DNA of 64,000 nucleotides from Azospirillum cavernae (GTDB taxonomy: Bacteria > Pseudomonadota > Alphaproteobacteria > Azospirillales > Azospirillaceae). Where the stretch lies: positions 572,501-636,500 of the forward strand of contig NZ_QYUL01000002.1 of NCBI RefSeq assembly GCF_003590795.1. The letters are read 5' to 3'. The notes under the pieces are model-generated. The model did not search any database. It worked only from the letters and a program-made list of their open reading frames with translations, and was not told where the DNA came from. Below are positions 17,399 through 26,418 of this stretch, in pieces. Numbering within the stretch: position 1 is the first letter of the stretch; each line of letters begins with the position of its first letter. The position numbers were made by a program, and so were the translations under genes.

Positions 17399-18757
17399 AT
17401 GCCCCTTCGCCCGCGACAGACCTGCAGGGTCTGCGGTTCGCCGATCCTGCTGCCGGTCATCGATCTCGGTCCGCAGGTCTTGCAGGGAGCCTTCGCCAAG
17501 CCGGGACGGCCGACGCCGACCGAGGCGCCCTTTCCCATGCGGCTCGTGCGCTGCGGCGCCGACCGGGATCCGGCGGCCTGCGGGCTGCTTCAGACCGCCG
17601 CCAGCGTGCCCCCCGAACTGCTGTACCGGACCTATTGGTACCGATCGGGCCTCAACACGACGATGCGCGATCACCTGCGCGGCATCGCCGAGCAGGCCGG
17701 GGCGCTGGCCGGATTGCCAGCGCCGACGGTGCTCGACATCGGCTGTAACGACGGCACCCTGCTCTTTTCCTACCCCGCCGCGTCGCTGCGGGTCGGGGTC
17801 GATCCGTCCGACATCGCCGCTGGGCTTGAGGGCGACGTCACCGTCGTCAACGCCTTCTTCCCGTCCGACGCCGCCTTGACGGAACTCGCCGACGCCCGGT
17901 TCGACATCGTGACCTCCATCGCCATGTTCTACGACATCGAGGACCCCTGCGGGGCGGCGGCGGCGATCTCCCGGCTGCTCGCTCCGGACGGGCTGTGGGT
18001 GCTGGAGCTGTCCTACCTGCCGCTCATGCTGCTGCGGAACGCCTTCGACACGGTGTGCCACGAGCATCTGGAATATTACAGCCTCGCCGTTCTGGAGACC
18101 GTCGCGCGGCGGGCCGGGCTGCGGATCTTCCGGGCGGAGGTCAACGGGATGAACGGCGGCAGCATCCGCTGCTTCGCCTGCCACGCCGCGAACGACCGCT
18201 TCGGCACGGCGGAGGACCGGGCCTTTCTGGAGGCGCTGCGGCGGCGGGAGGCGGCGATGGGGCTGGCGACGGACCGTCCCTACCATGCCTTTCAAGCGCG
18301 GGCGGAGACCCTGCGGAAGGAGTTGGTCGGCCATCTGCGCGCCGTCCGCGAGGGAGGCGGGCGGGTGCATGTCTATGGCGCCTCCACCAAGGGCAACGTG
18401 CTTTTGCAATGGTGCGGCATCGGCCGGGATCTCGTCGAGTGCGCCGCTGACCGCAACCCCGACAAGGTCGGCGCCGTCACGCCGGGCACCGGCATCCCGA
18501 TCGTCTCGGAAGCGGAGTCCCGCGCGCTCAGGCCCGACCTCTACCTCGTGCTGCCCTGGCATTTCCGCCGCGAGTTCCTGGAGCGCGAACGCGCGATGGT
18601 GATGGGCGGAACCAAGCTGCTGTTTCCGCTGCCCGGCGTCGAGATCGTGGAGGCGGGGAACTTCGAGCAGGCTCTGGCCCGTCTGGATTGCATGGAGGCG
18701 CTGCTGCTGGGACATGACCGAAGGACGGAGCCGGGCGGCGGCTCACCCCGGCCCTGA
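17399..18757 (+). CDS. SAM-dependent sugar-type C-methyltransferase
   Basis: A 452-residue class I methyltransferase with the three-part layout of sugar C-methyltransferases such as TylC3/NovU. An N-terminal zinc-binding motif (CRVCGSPILLPVIDLG, residues 9 on) comes first. The SAM fold follows, with TVLDIGCNDGTLLFSYP at about 113. Then come FDTVCHEHLEYYSL and NGMNGGSIRCFACH. A C-terminal Rossmann-like domain begins at YGASTKGNVLLQWCGI. Start ATG 17399 is placed just before the zinc motif. In a GT island the natural role is methylation of an NDP-sugar, which is inference. It converges with the next gene and overlaps it by 15 bp. Confidence 0.82.
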   Translation: MPLRPRQTCRVCGSPILLPVIDLGPQVLQGAFAKPGRPTPTEAPFPMRLVRCGADRDPAACGLLQTAASVPPELLYRTYWYRSGLNTTMRDHLRGIAEQAGALAGLPAPTVLDIGCNDGTLLFSYPAASLRVGVDPSDIAAGLEGDVTVVNAFFPSDAALTELADARFDIVTSIAMFYDIEDPCGAAAAISRLLAPDGLWVLELSYLPLMLLRNAFDTVCHEHLEYYSLAVLETVARRAGLRIFRAEVNGMNGGSIRCFACHAANDRFGTAEDRAFLEALRRREAAMGLATDRPYHAFQARAETLRKELVGHLRAVREGGGRVHVYGASTKGNVLLQWCGIGRDLVECAADRNPDKVGAVTPGTGIPIVSEAESRALRPDLYLVLPWHFRREFLERERAMVMGGTKLLFPLPGVEIVEAGNFEQALARLDCMEALLLGHDRRTEPGGGSPRP

Positions 18758-20656
18758 TCCAGAAGGGGCGGGCGGGCGAGCCAGAACCTCATCCAGCAGA
18801 ACCTCATCCAGCAACCTGCCGAGCGCGTCAAGTTCGATCCGCACGGGGATGTCCAGCCGGGCGAGCAGATCGTCGGGCCGGTCGGCGGGATCGTCGATGA
18901 ACCGGCCGGCCAGATGGTGGAACCGGCCGAGCAGCGGGATCTGCACGCCCATCTGCGGGTTCCAGCGGGAGTCCGGATGGAAGAAATCGGGATTGCAGAG
19001 ATGCACCCAGCGCCCGCCCGGCGGCAGGAAAACCTGGTTGGCGGTGGCCGCCCCGACCGGGGCCACCACCATTTCCGCCTCCGCCATCAACTCAATCGTT
19101 TCCAGCACGCCGAGCCGTTCCGGCTGCAATGTTTCGAAGCCCCGGTCCGCCAGCAGGGCCGCGACCTCGGCGTCGTTGGCGATGCGGTGCTTGGGCGCCG
19201 AGCCACGCCGCGACAGGTAGAGGCGCCGCGTCGGCGGGCCGTCGCCACGCCGACGCGGCAACAGCCGTTCCCGCAGCCAGCGATAGGCGACGGGATAGGG
19301 AATGGCCGATGGCGCCGCCGCCCGGCTCAGACGGTAGAGGAGCTGGGCGCCGTCCGAACCCGCCAGATCCCGCGCGTCGATGACCTGTTCGGCCGGCAGG
19401 CCGGCGAGTTGGAGCATTTCCCGATGGTAGGGACGCACGTCGAAGAGAAGCACCGGCAGGGAGCGTGTCTCGGCCACGCGCTCTCGCACCATCAACCTCG
19501 GCAGCACCTCCACGAGGAAATGCCAGTAATTGGGCGTGGAGGGGAGGAAGAGCACCGGCTGGTCGATCACCACCGTCCGGTAGAGCGGGCGGGGCAGGCG
19601 GAAGGCGCCCGCCGTGGCGCCGGGGGTCACGCCGACCAGCGGCACGCGGGAGCCGTGCACGACCGTGTCGGCCACCTCCCGCAGGAGGAAGCGCCGGTCG
19701 GCCAGCAGGTGGCTTTCGTAGTTGTCCTTGACGTAGAAGCCCTGAACGACCTCGATCTCCGCGTCGAGCGCCACCCCCACCGGCTCCCGCGCGAGCGCCG
19801 ACAGCCGGTCGATCTGGGGGCGCAGCCAACCGGGGCTTGTCGATCTCAGTGTCGGGTCGGGTTCCTGGGCCGGGGCTTGCCACGTCTCGTGGCGGAAGCC
19901 AGCGGCGGCGCACCAGGCCGGGAAAGGCAGCAGGGTCAGAGGGAAGCGGTCGATGTCCCGGGGCGGGATTTCGGGGAAGTCGAGCGGGTCCTTGATCGCC
20001 AGAATCTCCATGGCGAGGGCCGGACGCTCGACGATCAGCGCCACGCGCACGAGCCGTTCCAGCAGGTCGCGAAGGGCTTCGGTGACGGCGGGCGCCTCCC
20101 GCAGGAGGGAGAGCGCCTGTTCGCAGAAACGCGCGGCGCCCTCGGGATCCCCGCCACCGAACGCGCGAACGGCGGCGCGCTCGCAGAAGCCCGCGTAGAC
20201 CTCCCGCAGGGGCAGGAAGCCGGGCGCCCGCGTCACACCCTGCCGCAGCCAAGCGACCGCTTCCGGCTCGTCGCCGATCTCGCCGTGCAGCAGGGCCAGC
20301 GCGAGGTGGGTGGCTCCGTCCTCCGGCCGCAGGGCCAGAGCGCGCCGGTGGTGGCGGCACGCCGCCGCCGGGCGGCCGGCGGCCTGCTCCAGGATGGCGA
20401 GGTTGCGATGCGCGTCGAAGAAGGCGGGAGCCAGCGCCGCCGTGACGGCGAAGAGCGCGCCCGCCGCGTCCAGGCGGCCCTGCCCGAACGCGATGGTCCC
20501 CAGCAGGCAGCGGGTCTCCGCCTGCTCCGGCCGGGCACGCAGGATCGAACGGCAGAGGTCGCTCGCCTCCTCGGCGCGACCGGCCTGATGGAGTGCGAGC
20601 GCCCGGCCCAGGGCTTCGGCGAGCGTGATGGCGCCTTGCGGCGGAACGGCTTCCAT
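18743..20656 (-). CDS. TPR - GT61 (DUF563) glycosyltransferase
   Basis: A 637-residue protein: TPR repeats in residues 1-170 (ASDLCRSILRARPEQAETRC; DAHRNLAILEQAAGRPAAA), a linker, then a GT61-type domain at about 310-610. Motifs include PNYWHFLVEVLPRLMV, TRRLYLSRRGSAPKHR and the loop VAPVGAATANQVFLPPG, which is typical of the family (plant xylosyl/arabinosyl and animal EOGT enzymes). The ATG at 20656 leaves only 89 bp to the divergent gene. Near the C-terminus a 15-bp duplication (18782-18811) encodes LLDEV twice. Acceptor unknown. Confidence 0.82.
   Translation of the reverse strand: MEAVPPQGAITLAEALGRALALHQAGRAEEASDLCRSILRARPEQAETRCLLGTIAFGQGRLDAAGALFAVTAALAPAFFDAHRNLAILEQAAGRPAAACRHHRRALALRPEDGATHLALALLHGEIGDEPEAVAWLRQGVTRAPGFLPLREVYAGFCERAAVRAFGGGDPEGAARFCEQALSLLREAPAVTEALRDLLERLVRVALIVERPALAMEILAIKDPLDFPEIPPRDIDRFPLTLLPFPAWCAAAGFRHETWQAPAQEPDPTLRSTSPGWLRPQIDRLSALAREPVGVALDAEIEVVQGFYVKDNYESHLLADRRFLLREVADTVVHGSRVPLVGVTPGATAGAFRLPRPLYRTVVIDQPVLFLPSTPNYWHFLVEVLPRLMVRERVAETRSLPVLLFDVRPYHREMLQLAGLPAEQVIDARDLAGSDGAQLLYRLSRAAAPSAIPYPVAYRWLRERLLPRRRGDGPPTRRLYLSRRGSAPKHRIANDAEVAALLADRGFETLQPERLGVLETIELMAEAEMVVAPVGAATANQVFLPPGGRWVHLCNPDFFHPDSRWNPQMGVQIPLLGRFHHLAGRFIDDPADRPDDLLARLDIPVRIELDALGRLLDEVLLDEVLARPPAPSGSGPG
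18782..18811 (-). repeat. 15-bp tandem duplication in GT61 gene
   Basis: CAGAACCTCATCCAG occurs twice in a row and encodes LLDEV-LLDEV close to the protein's C-terminus. It is frame-preserving, like the AIIGP repeat at 15565-15609. Confidence 0.85.
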
Positions 20657-20745
20657 CCGACAATGGTTAGCATTGGCCGCCGGCCCGCCGACAGGGCTTT
20701 TCCGGATGGCACTTTTTTTCGGTGGCGTCCGTGAGAGGGGCAGTC

Positions 20746-22215
20746 GTGGGCGAGGAAGCCTTTCTCCAGCGCTTCAACCAAGGGCTGCTTCACATCGAGG
20801 GATCAAGACTGCCGGAGGCGGTGACGAGCTTCCGGGCCGCCGCCGCCCTACGGCCGGAGCATCCGGTGATCTGGTTCCTGCTGGGGGCTACCCTGCGGAC
20901 AGCGGGCCGCGCGGAAGCGGCCATGGCGGCGCTGCGTGTGGCGCTCCGCCTGCGGCCCGAGCATCCCGACACGCTCTTTCAACTCGCCTCCACCCACCTG
21001 GAGCTGCTGCGGCCGGACCGGGCCTTGCCAGCCTTGCGGCGCCTGATCGCCCTGCGGCCAAACCACGAGGGCGCGGCCTTCGCGTTGGGCAGCGCGCTGA
21101 TGGCGCTCGACGACCCGGAGGAGGCGGAGCGCGCCTTCCGGCTGGCGGCGCTGTTGCAGCCCGATGGCGCGGCGGTGAACAACAACGTCGGCGCGGCGAT
21201 CATGGCGCAGCGGCGGCCCGGGGCGGCGCTGGGGCATTTCCGACGCGCCATCCGGATCGACCCGGCTTGGCCCGAGCATCGCAAGAATCTCGGCATCGCC
21301 CAGCTCATGCGCGGCGAGCTGGAGGAGGGCTTTCGCGAGTATGAATGGCGCACCGGCCAAGCGGTCTGGCAATGGAACCAGAGCTTTCCGGGCAAGCCGG
21401 TCTGGGACGGCGGCCCGCTCGTCGGCCGGACCATCCTTGTCCATTATGAACAGGGGCTGGGCGACAGCGTGCAATTCGTCCGTTATCTCCCGCTGCTCAA
21501 GGCCATGGGGGCGCGAACCGTCTTCGAGTGCCAGCCGGTGCTGAAGCCGTTGCTCGCCACCGCCCCCGGCATCGACGCGCTGGTGGCGCGGGGGGAAGCC
21601 TTGCCCGATTTCGATTGCTGCCTGTCCCTGATGAGCCTGCCATTGCGTTGCCGCACCCGGGCCGACACGATCCCCCAGGAGATTCCCTATCTGCGGACCG
21701 ATCCAGAGCGGGCGGCCTTCTGGCGCGAATGGATCCTCGGGCAAGCGCGGCCGGGCGAACTCCGCGTCGGCATCCAGTGGCGTGCCGATGGCGGCACCCG
21801 GTCCATCCCGCTGGAGTGTTTCGAACCCTTGTCGCGGATTCCCGGCGCTCGGCTCTTCAGCTTGCAGCAGGCTGTCGGGCTGGACGAGCTGGAGCGGCTG
21901 GGCGAGCGGTTCGGGATCGTCGACCCGCCGGGCCGACGCGCCGGGGCGGAGGGTTTCCTCGACACCGCCGCGCTCGCGGAGAGCATGGATCTCGTGGTTG
22001 CCTGCGATTCCGTGGTCGGGCATGTTGCCGGGGCGCTGGGCAAGCCGGTGTTCCTGGCGCTGCCCTGGCTGGGCGACTGGCGCTGGATGAACCATCCCGA
22101 CCGCACGCCCTGGTATCCGGCGCACCGGCTGTTCCGCATGGCGCGCCGCAACGACTGGCGCGGGGTCATGGCGCGGGTGGCAGAAGCCGTTGCGGAAGAG
22201 GTTCGTCGTGCCTGA
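20746..22215 (+). CDS. TPR - GT9-like glycosyltransferase
   Basis: A protein of about 489 residues with TPRs in residues 1-180 (VIWFLLGATLRTAGRAEAAM; NNNVGAAIMAQRRPGAALGH) and the island's GT9-like module after that (VHYEQGLGDSVQFVRYLPLL; CDSVVGHVAGALGKP; TPWYPAHRLFRM). Three in-frame GTG codons (20722, 20731, 20746) could start it. I chose 20746 because GAGAGGGG lies 5 bases upstream; no ATG is available. It begins a three-gene plus-strand operon (20746-25872) whose genes overlap at their ends. Confidence 0.8.
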   Translation: MGEEAFLQRFNQGLLHIEGSRLPEAVTSFRAAAALRPEHPVIWFLLGATLRTAGRAEAAMAALRVALRLRPEHPDTLFQLASTHLELLRPDRALPALRRLIALRPNHEGAAFALGSALMALDDPEEAERAFRLAALLQPDGAAVNNNVGAAIMAQRRPGAALGHFRRAIRIDPAWPEHRKNLGIAQLMRGELEEGFREYEWRTGQAVWQWNQSFPGKPVWDGGPLVGRTILVHYEQGLGDSVQFVRYLPLLKAMGARTVFECQPVLKPLLATAPGIDALVARGEALPDFDCCLSLMSLPLRCRTRADTIPQEIPYLRTDPERAAFWREWILGQARPGELRVGIQWRADGGTRSIPLECFEPLSRIPGARLFSLQQAVGLDELERLGERFGIVDPPGRRAGAEGFLDTAALAESMDLVVACDSVVGHVAGALGKPVFLALPWLGDWRWMNHPDRTPWYPAHRLFRMARRNDWRGVMARVAEAVAEEVRRA

Positions 22216-23983
22216 TCTTGACCCTGCCATCGCGCTCTATCAGGCCGGCCGCCCGGCGGAGGCCGCCGCCGCGTGCCTTGCCCTTCTGGAGGCGAGATCG
22301 CGCGACGCCGACATCCTAAACCTGCTGGGAGCGGCGCTCGTCTCGACCGGCAACGGCGATACGGCCGTGGGGCCGCTGGAGGAGGCGGTGCGGATCACCC
22401 CCACCCACGTTGCGGCGCGGAGCAATCTGGCCCTCCTGCGGCAGCAGCGGCGCGACTGGGCGGCGGCGGAAGCGCATTTCGGCGTGCTTGCCGTGCTGGA
22501 TCCGGCCTTCCGGTTCGCCCAGGACCGGCTCGGCGCCGTGCGGCAGGAGCGGGGCGACCTGGATGGGGCGGTCCACGCCCGGACGCGGGCGGTCCAGATC
22601 GACCCGTGCTCCGGGCTGGCGTGGTTCAACCTCGCCTCGGTGCGCATGCTGGCCGGCCTGTTCGCGGAAGCCGGCGCCGGGTTTCGCCACGCCATCGCCG
22701 AGGATCCCGCCGGCGCCCTCGCCCATGTCCAACTCGGCGAGATGCTGCTGCGACTGGGGGAGGTCGAGGGGGCGTCGGCGGTCTTCCGGCGGGCGCTGAG
22801 GCTTGATCCGGCCGCTCCGAACGCGGGGTACGGGCTGGCCCGCTGCGCACGCTACCGCGCCATGGCGGCCGTCACAGGCACGCCGACCGGCGGAGTGGCG
22901 ATCCGTGGACCCTTCGAGAGCGCCACGGGTTACGGCTATTTCTGTCAGCGCCTCATCCGGACGTTGCGCGAAAGCCAGCGGGCGCCGCTGGAGGCCATCG
23001 GGATCAACGGCACGGAATCCTGGCCGGGCGGCACGCTCGACCGGCCCGTTGCGGCGCGGGCGGTGGTGAGCTGCCTCATCCCGCTGGCGGTGGAGCGGGT
23101 GCCGGGCCGGGCCACCGTGACCTTCTCCATGTTCGAGGGGACGCGCATTCCGCCAGCTTGGCGGCGGATGAGCGCGTTCAGCGACCTGATCGTCGTGCCG
23201 ACCGAATCGTCGCGCCTCGCCTGGGCGGAGCAGGGCTTTCCCGAGGACCGTCTGCGCGTCTGTCCGCTCGGCGTCGATCCGGTGGAGCCGGGAAGCGTGC
23301 CGGTCCTGGTCGCTCCCGGCGGGCGGCTGGTGTCGAGCTACCGCCACCGCGTCCTCAACGTCTCGGACTTCAACCCGCGCAAGAACATCGACGGGCTGAT
23401 GCGTGTCTGGTTGCGCGCCACCGCGTCCACGGACGATGCCGTGCTCATCCTGAAGCTGGGTCGAAGTCTCGATCCGGCGGCGCGGGCGGAACTCGGCGTG
23501 CTGGTGCGGGGGGCGGAGCGGGCCGTGGGCCGGCGGCTGGCGGAGGCCGCGCCGGTGGTGCTGATCGGCCGGCTGCTCGACGACGAGGAGATGACGGGCC
23601 TCCACCGCGCCGCCACCCATTACTGGAGCCTGTCGCACGGGGAGGGGTGGGACCTGCCCATGACCAAGGCCGGGGCCATGGGGCTGGGGCTGATCGCGCC
23701 CGCCCACTCCGCCTATCTCGCCTATCTCGACGAGGGGATCGCGCGGCTGATTCCCTCGGTCGTCGGTCCCGCCCGCGTGCCGGGGCAGGAGGGCTTCCAC
23801 CCGCCCTTCCATGGGCTGGACTGGTGGGTGCCGGACGAGGAGGCCGCCGCCGCCATCCTGAGGGGCATCATCCGGGGCGGGGATCGCCTGCCGTCCGCCC
23901 GCGACCGTCTGGCCGGGCGCTTCACCTGGGAGCGCTCGGCCGACCGGCTGCTGGCCATCCTCGACGAGGCGGGGCTGCGCTGA
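22208..23983 (+). CDS. TPR - GT4 glycosyltransferase
   Basis: A 591-residue protein with TPRs at about 5-210 (ILNLLGAALVSTGNGDTAVG; LAHVQLGEMLLRLGEVEGAS). A GT4-like domain follows: ATGYGYFCQRLIRTL, VTFSMFEGTRIPPAWRRM, VLNVSDFNPRKNIDGLMRVW and the donor-site region YWSLSHGEGWDLPMTKAGAM. The GTG at 22208 is preceded by GAAGAGG and lies within the previous gene's last codons, an 8-base overlap pointing to coupled translation. A TTG at 22190 is in frame but less likely. Its stop overlaps the next start as TGATG. Cytoplasmic; donor unknown. Confidence 0.83.
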   Translation: MPDLDPAIALYQAGRPAEAAAACLALLEARSRDADILNLLGAALVSTGNGDTAVGPLEEAVRITPTHVAARSNLALLRQQRRDWAAAEAHFGVLAVLDPAFRFAQDRLGAVRQERGDLDGAVHARTRAVQIDPCSGLAWFNLASVRMLAGLFAEAGAGFRHAIAEDPAGALAHVQLGEMLLRLGEVEGASAVFRRALRLDPAAPNAGYGLARCARYRAMAAVTGTPTGGVAIRGPFESATGYGYFCQRLIRTLRESQRAPLEAIGINGTESWPGGTLDRPVAARAVVSCLIPLAVERVPGRATVTFSMFEGTRIPPAWRRMSAFSDLIVVPTESSRLAWAEQGFPEDRLRVCPLGVDPVEPGSVPVLVAPGGRLVSSYRHRVLNVSDFNPRKNIDGLMRVWLRATASTDDAVLILKLGRSLDPAARAELGVLVRGAERAVGRRLAEAAPVVLIGRLLDDEEMTGLHRAATHYWSLSHGEGWDLPMTKAGAMGLGLIAPAHSAYLAYLDEGIARLIPSVVGPARVPGQEGFHPPFHGLDWWVPDEEAAAAILRGIIRGGDRLPSARDRLAGRFTWERSADRLLAILDEAGLR

Positions 23984-25872
23984 TGGGAACGGAGGAGATT
24001 TTCGCCGCCGCGCTGGCGGAGCATGAGGGCGGCCGACTCGCGGCGGCGGAGGCCGGCTACCGCGCCGCGCTCGCGCGGGAGCCATGCCATCCGCAGGCCA
24101 ACAACAATCTGGCTGTCCTGCTGCGTCGGGCGCGGCGCTGGGGGGAGGCCGCCGTTTGCCTCCGCAAGGCCGTGGCGGGCTGGCCGGAGGATTCGGGCGT
24201 GCGAAGCAATCTCGCCTGCACGCTCGGCGACCAGGGGCGCGTCGCCGAGGCGATGGCCGCCATGCGCGTTGCGCTCGCACTCAGCCCGGAGGCCCCCGGT
24301 TCCTGGTTCAACGCCGGAAATCTTCTCAAATCGGCGCAGAACAACTCGGCACGGAATCCTGAGGGCGCCAAGACGGCCTACCGAAGGGCGATCCGCCTGA
24401 ACCCGGACATGGGCGAGGCGCTGAGCAATCTCGGCGACTCCCAACGTGAAGACGGGGCGCTGACGCAAGCGGTGGACAGCTACTTGGCGGCGATCCGGGC
24501 GCGGCCGGATCTGCCGCAGCCCTTCGTCAATCTGGGAGAGGCGCTGAAGGACCAGGGGCGCATCACGGAGGCGATCGGAATTCTCCAGAAGGGGCTGGAG
24601 CATCACCCGGATATGGCGCTGATGCGCTCCAACCTTCTGTTGGCTCTCCATTACTCGCCCTGGGTTCCGCCCGAGGTCATCGCCCGTGCCCACGCGCACT
24701 GGAACAAGCGTCACGCGCAGCCGCTTTTCGACGGCGCGAAGCGCTTCGCCAATGACCGCGATCCGGACCGGCGGCTGCGGATCGGCTATGTGTCCCCGGA
24801 TTTCTGCCACCATGCCTGCGCCCATTTCATCGAGCCTCTGCTGCGCGAGCATGATCGTGGCGCGGTGGAGGTTCTCTGCTACGCCACCGGGCGGCGGCGG
24901 GACGAGATGACCTTGCGGATGGAGACCCTGGCCGACGGCTGGCGCTCGCTGGCCGATCTCGACGACGCGGCGGCGGCGGCGCTGGTGGAGCGGGACCGCG
25001 TCGATCTCCTGGTCGATCTGGCCGGCCACACGGCGGGCGGCCGTCCCCTGCTGTTCGCGCGGCGGTCGGCGCCGGTGCAGGTCACGTGGCTCGGCTATCC
25101 CGACACGACCGGCATGCCGGTGGTGGACTGCCGGTTGACCGACGCCATCGCGGACCCGCCGGGCGGCGCCGATGGCTGGCACGCCGAACGGCTGGTTCGG
25201 CTGCCGCGCGGCTTCCTCGCCTTCCAGCCGCCGACCGGCGCCGACCGGGTCGGAGAACCGCCGGTGGTCGCCAACGGCTTCGTCACCTTCGGCTCCTTCA
25301 ACAGCCTGGCCAAGGTGACATCGGAGGTGGTGCGGGTCTGGTCCGCCCTGCTGGCGCGGGCGCCGTCGGCCCGGCTGTTGCTGAAAAGCCGGGGGTTCGA
25401 GGACGTCGCGGTGCGCCGCGCCGTCCTTCAGGACTTCGCCCGCCGGGGCGTGGCCCCCGAGCGGATCGAGCTTCTGATGCCGACGAGGTCCGCCGCCGAT
25501 CATCTGCGGGTCTACGACCGGCTGGACGTGGCGCTCGACCCCTTTCCCTACAACGGCACGACCACGACGTGCGAGGCCCTGTGGATGGGGGTTCCGGTCG
25601 TCACGCTCGCCGGCCGCCATCACGTGGCGCGGGTGGGCGCCAGTCTGCTGACCCGCTGCGGGCTGGAGGAGTTGATCGGGCGGGACGAGGCCGGTTATGT
25701 CGAGGTGGCGGCGGCGTTGGCCGGCGACCTCAAGCGGCTCTCCGGGCTGCGCCAGGGCATGCGGGCGCGGCTGGAGGGTTCGGCGCTTCTCGATCACCGT
25801 GGTTTCGCGCGGTCGGTGGAGGAGGCTTACCGAGCCATGTGGCGCGGTTGGACGTCAGGCGGCCGTCCTTAA
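23983..25872 (+). CDS. TPR - GT41 (OGT/SPINDLY-like) glycosyltransferase
   Basis: A 629-residue protein with the canonical architecture of bacterial O-GlcNAc-transferase-like enzymes. TPRs fill residues 1-225 (NNNLAVLLRRARRWGEAAVC; ALSNLGDSQREDGALTQAVD). The GT41 catalytic part follows at about 255-610: IGYVSPDFCHHACAHFIEPL, DLLVDLAGHTAGGRPLLFAR, PVQVTWLGYPDTTGMP, FGSFNSLAKVTSEVVRVWSA and DPFPYNGTTTTCEALWMGVP. GT41 proteins transfer a sugar to protein side chains in the cytoplasm. It is the last gene of its operon and ends about 550 bp before the giant adhesin gene, on the same strand, which makes the adhesin a plausible target. Confidence 0.87.
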   Translation: MGTEEIFAAALAEHEGGRLAAAEAGYRAALAREPCHPQANNNLAVLLRRARRWGEAAVCLRKAVAGWPEDSGVRSNLACTLGDQGRVAEAMAAMRVALALSPEAPGSWFNAGNLLKSAQNNSARNPEGAKTAYRRAIRLNPDMGEALSNLGDSQREDGALTQAVDSYLAAIRARPDLPQPFVNLGEALKDQGRITEAIGILQKGLEHHPDMALMRSNLLLALHYSPWVPPEVIARAHAHWNKRHAQPLFDGAKRFANDRDPDRRLRIGYVSPDFCHHACAHFIEPLLREHDRGAVEVLCYATGRRRDEMTLRMETLADGWRSLADLDDAAAAALVERDRVDLLVDLAGHTAGGRPLLFARRSAPVQVTWLGYPDTTGMPVVDCRLTDAIADPPGGADGWHAERLVRLPRGFLAFQPPTGADRVGEPPVVANGFVTFGSFNSLAKVTSEVVRVWSALLARAPSARLLLKSRGFEDVAVRRAVLQDFARRGVAPERIELLMPTRSAADHLRVYDRLDVALDPFPYNGTTTTCEALWMGVPVVTLAGRHHVARVGASLLTRCGLEELIGRDEAGYVEVAAALAGDLKRLSGLRQGMRARLEGSALLDHRGFARSVEEAYRAMWRGWTSGGRP

Positions 25873-25904
25873 GCGCATCGCCCCCTGTGCCGCTGGACCT
25901 CGTT

Positions 25905-26080
25905 GCGCCGATCTTCGGCCAGCCGGCTTTGCTCAATGCGCTGACGATTTGGAGCAGCACGGTGGCGTTGCGCGGCTTGAGCCGGAGCGCGTCCTCCTGC
26001 GTTGCCGCGCCTTCGTCCAACCGGGTGTTGTCGATCGGCCCGTTGTCCAATTTGGTTCAAACGCCCCAGCTCTCGGGCGC
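25905..26080 (-). pseudogene. Decayed TPR-glycosyltransferase fragment
   Basis: Read on the minus strand this gives APESWGV-stop-TKLDNGPIDN and then TRLDEGAATQEDALRLKPRN. It aligns with residues about 60-110 of the TPR-GT at 8206-9582 (VWTNLGNAL, RLAEGAAAQEEAFRLEPRN). The Trp codon of VWT has become TGA (26057-26059). Homology fades near 25905. It is a relic of a further paralogue, now embedded in the space upstream of the giant gene. Confidence 0.7.
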
Positions 26081-26083
26081 TCA

Positions 26084-26418
26084 TGCTGGCGCCCCACGGG
26101 AGAGGTTGAAAATGGCAGATCGGGTTCAATCAGAAAATCGAGGTCACATAATTTCTTATCACAACCCGATTTTTGAATTTCGATCCAAATTATTTATTTA
26201 CCATTATTAACTTCTTGCCGGCAGGGAATTTTGTCACAAATTGGCTGATTTTACTCTTGGACTTCTTTAATCATATCCTCTTAAGGTGGCTGTGGTCCGC
26301 CTTTTGTAAGCGTTACGCATTTTAGGCTGTGCCAATGGCTTGGCTGCGCTCGCGATGCGTGTCTTAGGCCCGTGATTCGTCAAGCTTCCCGCTGGGAAGC
26401 CTCTAAGTGGGGATTGTT
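26084..26418 (+). promoter_or_regulatory. AT-rich upstream region and leader of the giant adhesin gene
   Basis: From about 26120 to 26290 the base composition falls well below the rest of the window (for example AAATTATTTATTTACCATTA). It is the only long AT-rich stretch, and it lies directly in front of the 14.8-kb gene. It probably carries the promoter and perhaps silencer-protein (H-NS/MucR-like) sites. I could not define a convincing -35/-10 pair. A hairpin and a Shine-Dalgarno-like GTGGGG precede the ATG at 26419. Confidence 0.45.
26384..26400 (+). promoter_or_regulatory. Leader hairpin 18 nt before the giant gene start
   Basis: GCTTCCC (26384-26390) and GGGAAGC (26394-26400) form a perfect 7-bp stem with loop GCT, immediately upstream of the ribosome-binding region. 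It could act as mRNA stabiliser or translational control. It has no U-tract, so it is not an intrinsic terminator. Confidence 0.5.

Noticed and set aside
23158..23982. Extension of the GT41 gene (23983-25872) 275 codons upstream.
   Set aside because: That part lies in another frame of the TPR-GT4 gene and is Arg/Gly-rich without homology; ATG 23983 overlaps the previous stop and starts directly before the TPRs.
26180..26330. Possible -35/-10 combinations such as TTGGAC with CTTAAG upstream of the adhesin gene.
   Set aside because: None has both a good -10 and good spacing; reported only as an AT-rich control region.
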